A stretch of DNA of 64,000 nt, from positions 1 through 64,000 of the forward strand of contig QCFB01000003.1 of the NCBI GenBank assembly GCA_003280345.1, written 5' to 3'. Below are positions 49,463-56,924 of this stretch, piece after piece. Both the position numbers and the translations under genes were made by a program. How positions within the stretch are numbered: the first letter of the stretch is position 1; each line of letters opens with the position of its first letter. The notes beneath the pieces were generated by a model, which worked only from the letters and a program-made list of their open reading frames with translations, made no database searches and had not been told where the DNA came from. The DNA is from Prochlorococcus sp. AG-363-A16 (lineage in GTDB: Bacteria; Cyanobacteriota; Cyanobacteriia; PCC-6307; Cyanobiaceae).

Positions 49463-50314
49463 ATGAAACAGTGGCATCTTAAAGATCTACCAAAACTACA
49501 AAAGCTAAAGCTTGCAGTTGTAGGACATGTGGAATGGGTAACTTTTTCAAAAGTAAACAAACTTCCTACAGCTGGCGTTATATGCCATGGTAATGAAATC
49601 CTAGAAGAGCCTGCGGGAGGAGGTGCAGTAACTGCTATTGAACTAGCAAGGCTTACTGGAGATTCAGTGCATTTAATCACTAGTCTTGGCAATGATTTAT
49701 ATGGTAAAAAAAGCGCTCAAAGGCTAGAAGAACTTGGACTAAAACTTAGTGTTGCTTGGAGGGAGACTCCAACAAGAAGAGGCATCAGTCTTGTGGCCCC
49801 TGACGGCGAAAGGGCTATTACTGTTATTGGGAAACGACTACAACCATCTTCAACAGACCTTTTACCTTGGAGAGAATTGGCTAATTACGATGGGGTTTTC
49901 ATAACAGCAACCGATTCAGCATCCATACAATTTTGCAGACAGGCAAATGTACTAGTAGCCACTCCTCGAGTAGGACTAAAGGTTCTTAGAGACTCCAACG
50001 TAAAGCTTGATGCACTAATAGGAAGTGGCCTAGACCCTGATGAAAAAATAACAAGTGCAAACTGTCTGCCTGCTCACAACCTCAGGATCGCAACGGAAGG
50101 CGCGCAAGGAGGTGAGGCCTGGCCTGGAGGGCGTTTTAAAGCATTCCAACTAAAATCAAAACCAATAGATGCATATGGATGCGGCGATAGTTTTGCCGCT
50201 GGGGTTACTGCTGGCTTGGCGTCAGGATGGAGTGTTGAGCAATCAATAAATCTGGGAGCACACTGCGGAGCACACTGCGCAGCTCGTTTCGGGCCCTATG
50301 CTAGAAGAAACTAA
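49463..50314 (+). CDS. PfkB/ribokinase-family carbohydrate kinase
   Basis: The 283-residue protein has the PfkB signatures: EEPAGGGAVTAIELARLTGD near residues 48-67 and the catalytic DAYGCGDSFAAGVTAGL (Asp base in the GxGD motif) near 235. It lacks a clear lid insert. Substrate is unknown; sugars or nucleosides are possible. This is the last recognised core gene before the small-protein tract. Confidence 0.87.
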   Translation: MKQWHLKDLPKLQKLKLAVVGHVEWVTFSKVNKLPTAGVICHGNEILEEPAGGGAVTAIELARLTGDSVHLITSLGNDLYGKKSAQRLEELGLKLSVAWRETPTRRGISLVAPDGERAITVIGKRLQPSSTDLLPWRELANYDGVFITATDSASIQFCRQANVLVATPRVGLKVLRDSNVKLDALIGSGLDPDEKITSANCLPAHNLRIATEGAQGGEAWPGGRFKAFQLKSKPIDAYGCGDSFAAGVTAGLASGWSVEQSINLGAHCGAHCAARFGPYARRN

Positions 50315-50383
50315 GCCAAAACAGTCTTTTTACTCCTAGCTCCGCTTTTGAACATTCAACAATTTATTTAGGTGGTCTGAATA

Positions 50384-50578
50384 ATGAGTGACAATAAGAC
50401 AATCAAAAGAGCAAACCTTAGTCATAAGTCAATCTTTGCTGGAATAGTGATGACAATTCTCTTAGTTGATTCAGTAATCACAATTCTTTCTATATTTAAA
50501 AATGGCATCAGAAAAAAAGAGATACTTTCCTCAAAAACAACTTATGGGTTTGACTTTGACATTGTTATAAAGCCTTAA
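50384..50578 (+). CDS. Small single-pass membrane protein, unknown
   Basis: The 64-residue protein has a basic N terminus (MSDNKTIKRANLSHKS), one membrane helix (IFAGIVMTILLVDSVITILSIF, residues 18-39) and a short C-terminal tail. The ATG has no strong SD. It marks the start of the accessory tract of small genes. Confidence 0.55.
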   Translation: MSDNKTIKRANLSHKSIFAGIVMTILLVDSVITILSIFKNGIRKKEILSSKTTYGFDFDIVIKP

Positions 50579-50665
50579 AAAGCTTTACTTTCTAAAGACG
50601 AACCTTTTCCATTTTTCGACATGGGAGTAATTGAGTAATATTAGCTATCGCAAGAAGGAATTTAC

Positions 50666-50749
50666 ATGGCTTTAATTGTATTGATGTTAAGTCAATTTTA
50701 TCAATGCTTGTTCAAGCTACTCAAACTTCAGAAGAGAAAGTGGCTATGA
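50666..50749 (+). CDS. Candidate 27-residue membrane ORF
   Basis: ATG at 50666 preceded by AAGGAA with good spacing. The product MALIVLMLSQFYQCLFKLLK and tail is a hydrophobic helix with a basic end. It overlaps the 50-residue frame at 50704 in another phase, so only one may be real, or the two could be one frameshifted gene. Confidence 0.35.
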   Translation: MALIVLMLSQFYQCLFKLLKLQKRKWL

Positions 50750-50856
50750 ATGAAAAGCACTACCAAGCAATAATGCAAGCATACAGTGAAGGGCTACTTT
50801 GGCCAAGCAACAGAAAAACAAGGTCAAAGTTTCTATTCCTTAAAGAAGATGAATAG
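50704..50856 (+). CDS. Candidate 50-residue soluble ORF
   Basis: The frame gives MLVQATQTSEEKVAMNEKHY, then QAIMQAYSEGLLWPSNRK and a lysine-rich end. Composition is protein-like (amphipathic helices, Trp). It overlaps the 27-residue frame and lacks its own SD; translation may start after coupling. Confidence 0.4.
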   Translation: MLVQATQTSEEKVAMNEKHYQAIMQAYSEGLLWPSNRKTRSKFLFLKEDE

Positions 50857-51020
50857 AAGAGAATCAAAAATAGCTAATAAAAGTAATTTTTAGATCTCCT
50901 ATGAGTACATACTCTTTTAGAAAGATTATGTTTTACTAATAGAGTATGGATTTATATTTATCAGACTAGCGAAATACAAAGATTTTGCTTTAATATTATT
51001 AGACATTATATAATGCCAGA

Positions 51021-51377
51021 ATGATTATCATCATTAGTTCAATAATAATTTTTATATTTATTGGCATTATGATATTTTCAACCAACAAGAAGTCTCAATC
51101 AAGGCTAGTAATAAGGTTTAAAAATAGATTTAAAGATAAAAACCATCATAGAGAGAAATTAAAACTTTTGGTTTCAGACTCACTAATGAATGACCCTGAA
51201 AGCAATATAAAAATCTACAGTTGGGATTCTGAATCGGATTTACGCGAAAAGGCCGACATACACCGTGCAAGACTCCACAGATATGGTCGGTCAAAGATGA
51301 ATGGGAAAATGCTTTTCATGGGTCCAAAGGGTGGGGTTTATCTCTTCACCCAAAGTGGGAACAGAAAATATCTTTAA
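51021..51377 (+). CDS. Membrane-anchored basic protein, unknown
   Basis: The 118-residue protein has an N-terminal membrane helix (residues 1-19, mostly Ile) and a basic cytoplasmic part that ends with KMLFMGPKGGVYLFTQSGNRKYL, which has a beta-hairpin look. No recognised domain. AT-biased codons match the surrounding tract. The 164-bp gap upstream shows no other gene. Confidence 0.6.
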   Translation: MIIIISSIIIFIFIGIMIFSTNKKSQSRLVIRFKNRFKDKNHHREKLKLLVSDSLMNDPESNIKIYSWDSESDLREKADIHRARLHRYGRSKMNGKMLFMGPKGGVYLFTQSGNRKYL

Positions 51378-51598
51378 AATTCATCAATTTTCTATTAATT
51401 CAACATAAGTGTTCGCTCTAGAGAAAATCAATAACCCTATCTAAAACTATGCTTTATTCAATAATAATTATAAGAAACAAAAGAAAATCAAAACCACCAC
51501 CTATACGAAGCAGAAACAACTAACATTTAAGTAGGTATCTTTTTCTTACTAAAAAGCTAGGCGAAGCTCCTCATTTGGTCCTACATAAACTAAATATC

Positions 51599-51769
51599 AT
51601 GAATCAGCTAAATTATTGCACAATGATTACAATGAGTCCTTTAAACAGTCTATTGCTATTAATGGTGGCTCTAGGACTTGCCTTTCTAATGCTTGTAATT
51701 TTCCTCGACAACAACGAAGGCTTTGCCCTGAAAAGGGATTGGAGGGAAAAAGAAACTGAGAAAAAATAG
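51599..51769 (+). CDS. Small membrane protein, unknown
   Basis: From ATG 51599 it is 56 residues, with one helix (NSLLLLMVALGLAFLMLVIFL) and a charged tail DNNEGFALKRDWREKETEKK. A TTG at 51575 and an ATG at 51632 are alternative starts. Its stop overlaps the GTG of the next small frame (taGTG). Confidence 0.5.
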   Translation: MNQLNYCTMITMSPLNSLLLLMVALGLAFLMLVIFLDNNEGFALKRDWREKETEKK

Positions 51770-51873
51770 TGGCCGAAAATACTCATAAATCACAAGATTT
51801 CTTGCCTGCAATAGTCCTATTGGCCTTAAATTTATATCTTATAGTTTTACTTATCATATTCTTTATAACTTAA
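51769..51873 (+). CDS. Coupled 34-residue membrane ORF
   Basis: GTG at 51769 shares its G with the previous stop (TAG), a classic coupling arrangement. The product is MAENTHKSQDFLPAIVLLAL, then LYLIVLLIIFFIT: a short polar N terminus and one helix. The two adjacent single-helix proteins may form a pair. Too short to be found by normal thresholds. Confidence 0.45.
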   Translation: MAENTHKSQDFLPAIVLLALNLYLIVLLIIFFIT

Positions 51874-52077
51874 GTATTTGCATATTTAGCCAAAAGATTA
51901 CCTGAGTAAAAAATATTAGCCAAAAAGGAGTTTCAAGAGAAAGTCTAAAATTACATGTAATAAATTTAACATAAAATAGCTAAAAGTAGAAATAACAAGG
52001 TGCAAAGAACATTAATATTGGATTACTTGCTATATCATTGACTTGCCAAGTACAACAGGACTCACCAATTTAAAGCC

Positions 52078-52416
52078 ATGCCACTAATCAACTTAATGAC
52101 CTCTGCAAATAAAAGCAAAGGACAGGAAAAATTACTGGAAGAGATGTCTGCTGAGTTAGCCCAACTTACTGGAAAGCCAGAGCAGTATGTAATGATAATT
52201 ATACAAAATAATGTTCCTATGATCTTTGCCGGTGACCGGGAAGACTGTTGCTATATAGAAGTGAAATCTATAGGATCACTTAGTCCAAGCAAAATGTCTA
52301 AAGTTCTAAGTAATCTAATTCACTCAAGGCTCGGAATCTCAGCAAATAGGGTTTATATAAATTTCGAAGATATTGATGCAAGTAAATGGGGTTTCAATGG
52401 AAATACCTTTGGGTAA
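52078..52416 (+). CDS. MIF-like tautomerase family protein
   Basis: The 112-residue protein matches the macrophage migration inhibitory factor/D-dopachrome tautomerase family: Pro directly after the initiator Met (catalytic Pro-1), VMIIIQNNVPMIFAGD near residues 38-53 and AYIEVKSIG-like strand. MIF homologues are known in Prochlorococcus and have tautomerase activity in vitro. The physiological substrate is unknown. It stands alone on the + strand in the accessory tract. Confidence 0.88.
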   Translation: MPLINLMTSANKSKGQEKLLEEMSAELAQLTGKPEQYVMIIIQNNVPMIFAGDREDCCYIEVKSIGSLSPSKMSKVLSNLIHSRLGISANRVYINFEDIDASKWGFNGNTFG

Positions 52417-52475
52417 AAAACACTTGCTATTATTTATTTAATATAAAGCCTTTTATTTAAGTATAGCGTATATGT

Positions 52476-53132
52476 TCACAAGAAGGTGCATATCATCTTT
52501 CTGTTTGCAGTTGGTGTCATACAAAGTTCGTCTAAGCAAGTCAAGTAGATACCATCATGATATAAATTACTTTGATAAGATAGTCTTAATTCTTGCTCAA
52601 ACTTTTTTTGATCTTCAAAAGGATTTTTTGAAAATCCAAGTGTAGTATGAGGCCTAACCAATCCAACCTTGGCCTTATATTGATAATCTAAAGCATTAAT
52701 TATATTCAATGGCTTATTTTCACTCCCTTCTAGATATAGAGTATTAATATCTGAAAAAGAAAGCAATAATTGATTTAACTCCAACTCTTCGCCTAAAGAA
52801 ATAGACAAATAACTTAAAAAATTTGCATATTTATAACTTAAGCAAATTGCAGAAAGATTTGAATCGCAGCCTTCAATATAAACCCCTTCAATGCCCTTGT
52901 AGCATTTGTCCCATAGAGAAAGCGCATTTTTTGTTTTTATTTGATTGATTACACTTTCCCCAGACAAGAACCATCCCAATAAACCTTCCATAGATTGAGA
53001 TACACCCTGAAAGACTGAAGTATGGAGAAATGCCTCGCATCCTTCAGCAGTTTTATACAGTCCATCAGTTATTGGCTTTAGAGCTCTTTGACTATCTTCA
53101 GAAAGGCCTAAGCTCAGACAAAAAACAAACAT
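52476..53132 (-). CDS. Putative 2H phosphoesterase-like protein
   Basis: The 218-residue protein has two H-x-[ST]-h motifs, HTSV (residues 37-40) and HTTL (162-165), the signature of 2H phosphoesterases, which act on cyclic phosphates or RNA ends. The 125-residue spacing is longer than the usual 75-90 residues, so the assignment is tentative. There is no signal peptide cleavage motif. It is convergent with the MIF gene (59-bp gap). Confidence 0.5.
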   Translation of the reverse strand: MFVFCLSLGLSEDSQRALKPITDGLYKTAEGCEAFLHTSVFQGVSQSMEGLLGWFLSGESVINQIKTKNALSLWDKCYKGIEGVYIEGCDSNLSAICLSYKYANFLSYLSISLGEELELNQLLLSFSDINTLYLEGSENKPLNIINALDYQYKAKVGLVRPHTTLGFSKNPFEDQKKFEQELRLSYQSNLYHDGIYLTCLDELCMTPTANRKMICTFL

Positions 53133-53372
53133 AAGATCCTCCTCATTAATCTATTGATTAAGAACAATCTCAAGCTTAGAATAAATATCTGGAATCCAAA
53201 CAAAAATTAAAAGCAGTTAGTTATCGAGCTTAAGCCTACAAATAAAGTTGATAAAACTCCTTAGTCTAGAAATAATCTTTTAGGAATAACCTTCTAAAAG
53301 ACAACTTTAGTGTTATTATTATACCGTTAAGATGAACTAGCTAAAAGGGCTCCAGACCCTTAACTCAAAAAA

Positions 53373-53585
53373 ATGACTGCAAGAGAGTTTATCAGGAATC
53401 ATGCTTACCCAGTGTTGGCAACTGCAAGCACATTGAGCTTTATTTTGATTGCTATTTCTTTATTACCTATAGCTCATTGGGCAAGAAACCAAAATGACTG
53501 CATTGAAAGAACTTTTAGATCAGATGGAACTAATAATGCAGGAATGCCTTCAAAAGTCTGGAGCTGTAATGGAGGCGGAAACTAA
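53373..53585 (+). CDS. Small membrane protein with C-terminal Cys pair
   Basis: The 70-residue protein has a basic N terminus (MTAREFIRNHAYPV), one helix (ASTLSFILIAISLLPIAHW) and an extracytoplasmic tail with two Cys (DCIER and WSCNGG), which could form a disulfide. Unknown function. Similar short proteins occur in marine picocyanobacteria. Confidence 0.6.
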   Translation: MTAREFIRNHAYPVLATASTLSFILIAISLLPIAHWARNQNDCIERTFRSDGTNNAGMPSKVWSCNGGGN

Positions 53586-54046
53586 AGCAATTACCAATTA
53601 TTCTAAACTCTTAAGTCATGTTAAAATAGTAAATAGAAGAAATTAATTATTTTCCTACATATAGATTCTTTCCTAAAATTTAGGTTTATTAAACACAGTT
53701 AACACCTTTAAGCTTTAAGAGACATTCTCAAATCACTTTAATTATTGATTGGCTAATTTCAAGGTTTTAAGAGGACAATCCCTCTAGGAAAGAGACAACT
53801 TCAAAATTAGAATAGAACTATGCTCGAGCGCCCATCATCTTTTTACTATTTCCAAGAACATCCATATATGGGACCCTCGCAAAAAGTTTTGCATTTGATA
53901 AGACAAGTGAGCTCATGGAATTGTTAACAATGCAATTAATTTCAAAAAGGCACTTAATTCACTAAAGAATCCCTGTGTTAAGCGCTCAAAACCCAATCAT
54001 TGCAACCCTTCTCAAGGAATAGGATAGGTCTCCGAACAAAGTGTCT
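53586..54046. other. Gap with a candidate minus-strand small gene
   Basis: No gene above 60 residues. It contains the 32-residue frame at 53818-53916 (minus) and leads into a terminator-like hairpin at 54047-54075 on the + strand, so a + strand RNA could cover the right half. Confidence 0.4.
53818..53916 (-). CDS. Candidate 32-residue small protein
   Basis: ATG at 53916, TAG at 53818. The product begins MSSLVLSNAKLFARVPYMDV and ends LGNSKKMMGARA. It is not a hydrophobic stretch and looks like a folded or peptide-like segment. No clear SD. Function unknown. Confidence 0.4.
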   Translation of the reverse strand: MSSLVLSNAKLFARVPYMDVLGNSKKMMGARA

Positions 54047-54075
54047 TGAATATGCCTATAAGGCTATTCATTTTT
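54047..54075 (+). terminator. Rho-independent terminator-like hairpin
   Basis: TGAATA (54047-54052) pairs with TATTCA (54065-54070) and GCC (54054-54056) with GGC (54062-54064) around a TATAA loop, followed by T5. It lies about 460 bp beyond the nearest + strand gene, so it may end a small RNA. Confidence 0.5.
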
Positions 54076-54168
54076 CAAGATGCAACAGAGACTCCCTTGA
54101 TTAAGCACTTCTCGTTTATATATGTCTGACTATCACAAAACAGGGCTTTCAAAGAGCCTCTTTTATTG

Positions 54169-54489
54169 ATGATTGACTTAAACCACATCATTGATTTCGC
54201 CACACAACTACCTCACCCTTCTGATATCGGATTAGTCAAGCCAGGTAATGGGTTTTCACTAGTACCAGCCATCTTTGGCCTAATCGCTCTCTTCCAAGTA
54301 AGTCAGTTCATTTGGTATGGATTACCCCAAAACGAACCAAAAGAAGGTTGGGGACTAAGTTCTGATTCTTCCACTTTCTCTTATCGCTGGAAACAGTTCA
54401 CTGGTGTACAAATTTTCGTTGTCCTAGTAGCTTGTTCAGTAATTCTTGCTGGACCAGAACTCATCTTCTTTCCTTTAGGTCTGAAGTAA
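54169..54489 (+). CDS. Two-helix membrane protein, unknown
   Basis: The 106-residue protein has two predicted helices (about residues 27-47, SLVPAIFGLIALFQVSQFIW, and 78-98, VQIFVVLVACSVILAGPELI) with a polar loop (PQNEPKEGWGLSSDSSTFSY). The ATG at 54169 is preferred over TTG at 54166. No family recognised. Confidence 0.6.
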   Translation: MIDLNHIIDFATQLPHPSDIGLVKPGNGFSLVPAIFGLIALFQVSQFIWYGLPQNEPKEGWGLSSDSSTFSYRWKQFTGVQIFVVLVACSVILAGPELIFFPLGLK

Positions 54490-54681
54490 TTGAGTTTAGA
54501 ATTTTGAGAAAAAATGAAGAGAGCCAAGCATTTCTTTATTGTTTGGCTTTCCATTAAAACAAATCTAAAAATATTCAAACATACTTGAAAGTAAATTATT
54601 TTTAATTTGGCCTTAATTTTGTTGATTTTTATTCAATTAAAGATTCATTATATATTAGGCTAATAAAAATACAAATAATTC

Positions 54682-54831
54682 TTATCTCCACCTAATCCTT
54701 TCAGGGTATTTCTTTTCAATTCTCTTTATTATTAATATGAGCAAGGCAATTGTTATTGGGCCAATTAAACCCACAGAAAAAATAAATATCTTTATCTCTG
54801 GAGTTAGAGCTGAAAGCAAAAAGTAGCTCAT
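54682..54831 (-). CDS. Third small ORF of a micro-operon (membrane)
   Basis: A 49-residue protein: MSYFLLSALTPEIKIFIFSV, one or two helices (GLIGPITIALLILIIKR) and a basic tail (EKKYPERIRWR). Its ATG overlaps the stop of the upstream frame (ATGA, 54828-54831). Too short for common cut-offs. Unknown function. Confidence 0.6.
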   Translation of the reverse strand: MSYFLLSALTPEIKIFIFSVGLIGPITIALLILIIKRIEKKYPERIRWR

Positions 54832-54959
54832 TGCAGCAAGAATTGAAAAATATTATTTAAATTTAAATTCCCAAAAGGAGGTAATTCATAAATACATCTC
54901 ATTTCTTTAGCCTTTTTGAAATCAATCGAACTTAAAGCTTTAGGCCATTCCAATTGCAA
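54828..54959 (-). CDS. Second small ORF of a micro-operon
   Basis: From TTG 54959 it is 43 residues (LEWPKALSSIDFKKAKEMRC and IYELPPFGNLNLNNIFQF). It starts 7 bp after the stop of the 56-residue gene, with GGAG upstream, and ends in ATGA overlap with the next. Alternatively it is the C-terminal part of the 56-residue gene separated by one frameshift, since the joint reads PMEWSDSLLQLEW smoothly. Confidence 0.45.
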   Translation of the reverse strand: MQLEWPKALSSIDFKKAKEMRCIYELPPFGNLNLNNIFQFLLQ

Positions 54960-54966
54960 TAAACTA

Positions 54967-55137
54967 TCACTCCATTGGCTTGTCTAAACGAGCCTGATAG
55001 TTTCCCTGTAAGCCTAACAATCCATTTAAGAAGGTTTGGGGTGCCTCATTGAGCATGAGTATTGAGCATGTAGCAACAAACCTAATCACACTTAGAGTGG
55101 CTAGCCCTGGAAGCCAATAGAGCTGCACTACAAACAT
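54967..55137 (-). CDS. First small ORF of a micro-operon (membrane)
   Basis: A 56-residue protein with hydrophobic N-terminal half (MFVVQLYWLPGLATLSVIRF) and a polar end (GNYQARLDKPME). A strong SD (GGAGG with 5-nt spacing) precedes the ATG at 55137. No known family. This is the best-supported member of the three-frame group. Confidence 0.6.
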   Translation of the reverse strand: MFVVQLYWLPGLATLSVIRFVATCSILMLNEAPQTFLNGLLGLQGNYQARLDKPME

Positions 55138-55448
55138 GATTCCTCCGAGCTTTTAACCTCGAACTGAAGGACTAAGAATTTAACGTGCCATGTTTCAAAG
55201 CTACTTCCGACTCACCTGGGAAGAAGGGGTGACTTGTCTTGCATAAATTAGCTCATAAAACTGGTCATCAGGATATCTGTGGATCTAATCTAGTTGTCTA
55301 TTTTCAATAGTGTCTTTTGTAATTAATAAGACAGGCTGTTTCCCAGTTCGATTAAATGAATCAGGGTTGCAATAATAAAAGCTAAACGAGACTATCTTCT
55401 TTTATCCAAGCATAGAAATAACTAAATTTGTAATGGCATATAGATTAA
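55138..55448. other. Gap upstream of the micro-operon
   Basis: I see no gene on either strand. An 18-codon + strand frame (MFQSYFRLTWEEGVTCLA, ATG at 55190) is noted but not called. The region may hold the promoter of the minus-strand micro-operon. Confidence 0.4.
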
Positions 55449-55622
55449 TTATTTCTGGCATAGAGAATGCCTCGCTATAGACCTGTGTCCAGATGTGTCA
55501 GCAAAATACCAGCCAATTGCTTTTTCTTCTATGCAGTTTGCCTTAGCTGTCATTTGATTTGAACTCAGAAAAGAGATCGGAGTACCTACAAGAAGAAATA
55601 ACAAAAATAACTTTAGTCGCAT
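55449..55622 (-). CDS. Small secreted protein, unknown
   Basis: A 57-residue protein with a Sec-type signal peptide (MRLKLFLLFLLVGTPISFLS, cleavage likely after AKA near residue 28) and a mature part of about 30 residues with two Cys (ANCIEEK, HSLCQK) likely to form a disulfide. The start is ATG 55622. It is divergent from the frame at 55645. Confidence 0.6.
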   Translation of the reverse strand: MRLKLFLLFLLVGTPISFLSSNQMTAKANCIEEKAIGWYFADTSGHRSIARHSLCQK

Positions 55623-55644
55623 CGATGAATCCTATTCAAAATTC

Positions 55645-55884
55645 ATGTCCTTACAAATAAGGCCTTCTTTAGTTTTAGCTCAGCAATCGAATAGATTTCA
55701 ATCCCTTTATCTTTCATTTATTTTTTCCGTTGCAATACATAACGAGTCTAGAGATGAACTCATATTGATTATGGAGTTTCATAACAAATTTCTTAATTGC
55801 AATCAAGCAGAATTAAAGCCCTTAAAAGTTATCTTGAGTTTTTTGCAGCAAAAATATTTTTTCTATCTCGAGCAATTTAATTAG
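55645..55884 (+). CDS. Hypothetical protein, 79 residues
   Basis: The frame begins MSLQIRPSLVLAQQSNRFQS and has an amphipathic C-terminal helix (LKPLKVILSFLQQKYFFYLE). No domain is recognised and no strong SD is seen. Composition is plausible but not convincing. Confidence 0.4.
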   Translation: MSLQIRPSLVLAQQSNRFQSLYLSFIFSVAIHNESRDELILIMEFHNKFLNCNQAELKPLKVILSFLQQKYFFYLEQFN

Positions 55885-56244
55885 GAATTAGCGGCTAAAA
55901 AAAGATTATCGATTCAATCAGCATTTATAACTACATACAACATAGGAACTTATAGGTATAAAGGATTAGTAATTAATTAAAGGAATGTCTTTCCATAGGT
56001 TAAGCCTCCTAGAGATTTATTACGGGAGGTTTGCAATGGTAATTATAATGTCATTAATATTAATTGGGCTATTTAAAATCCAATAGACTATATTCATTTG
56101 AGACCAAATTGAGTTACGCTGTTTTTAGATAGGGAGTTCAGAAGTTTTTTCTATTCTTTAGAATATTAGATAATTTATTTATAAAAAATAATCATTTTAA
56201 TATTTTTAAGAATTAATTTAGTGCTTCATGGTATTTGATTAGTT
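55885..56244. other. AT-rich gap with an SD-like motif
   Basis: No clear gene. A 7-bp inverted repeat lies at 56003-56032 (AGCCTCC with GGAGGTT, one G-T pair). The right arm contains an SD-like GGAGG before a 16-codon + strand frame (ATG 56036), which is not called. Confidence 0.35.
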
Positions 56245-56451
56245 TTATTCAACTCCTTTACTGAGAGTATTGATAGCAGCTTCTTTTGATAAGAGAATTA
56301 GCTGAGTAAGCCTTGCAACAATTCCCTGCCCTAATCCAGACTTAGATAACTTTTCAAAAGTGTCTAGATAGGTCTTATCTAGGCTTTCAAGTAATTCCTT
56401 TTGGATCTCTCTTGCGATTTCCAGCTGTTCTTGTCTATCTTTTTGAGGCAT
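56245..56451 (-). CDS. Small helical protein, unknown
   Basis: The 68-residue protein is charged and helical (DRQEQLEIAREIQKELLESL, then LSKSGLGQGIVARLTQLILL). It could form a coiled coil. No signal or membrane helix. No recognised family. Confidence 0.6.
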   Translation of the reverse strand: MPQKDRQEQLEIAREIQKELLESLDKTYLDTFEKLSKSGLGQGIVARLTQLILLSKEAAINTLSKGVE

Positions 56452-56597
56452 TTCTTTAAAGATAAAATGTAAGTTTATCTACTATTCTTGTGTAATATAC
56501 TATAAACCTAAGAAAACTTCCGCCAAAGCAAATTTCTTCTCTATTTTATCTTATTTTTTCGAATCAAATTTTACATTCAAAAAATCATTCTTTGATT

Positions 56598-56924
56598 ATG
56601 ACTAAATATCATTGTCCATATTGTAACTACAAGTTTGTAATAACAAAAGAAGAGGTTGGGCGCTCAATGTTATGCAGTGCTTGTGGAGAGCCTCTTGTTA
56701 AGACAGGCTTTTTCAGTCTAACTCGTTGCTTTGCTTTAATAAGTGTTCTCACATTCATAACACCTTTAGTACTTATGGTATTTGCATTAATCAAAGACCA
56801 ACAAGAATCAAGGAACCAAGATCCAATTTCTTATGTCGGGCTTGATAGAAACCCGGTTCAATTATCAACCTCATTTAATTCAAATCAGAATCAGAATCAG
56901 AATCAGAATCATTCTTGGTTTTAA
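56598..56924 (+). CDS. Zinc-ribbon membrane protein with NQ repeat tail
   Basis: From ATG 56598 it is 108 residues: a zinc ribbon with two CxxC (YHCPYCNY, MLCSACGE), one helix (ALISVLTFITPLVLMVFALI) and a C-terminal NQNQNQNQNH tail encoded by a hexamer repeat. The 3' 50 bp overlap the convergent gene, where the same repeat encodes Asp-Ser. A TTG at 56592 is an alternative start. Confidence 0.65.
   Translation: MTKYHCPYCNYKFVITKEEVGRSMLCSACGEPLVKTGFFSLTRCFALISVLTFITPLVLMVFALIKDQQESRNQDPISYVGLDRNPVQLSTSFNSNQNQNQNQNHSWF

Noticed and set aside
55190-55246. 18-codon + strand frame beginning MFQSYFRLTWEEG
   Set aside because: Looks protein-like but is too short to support and has no clear ribosome site; may be a fragment.
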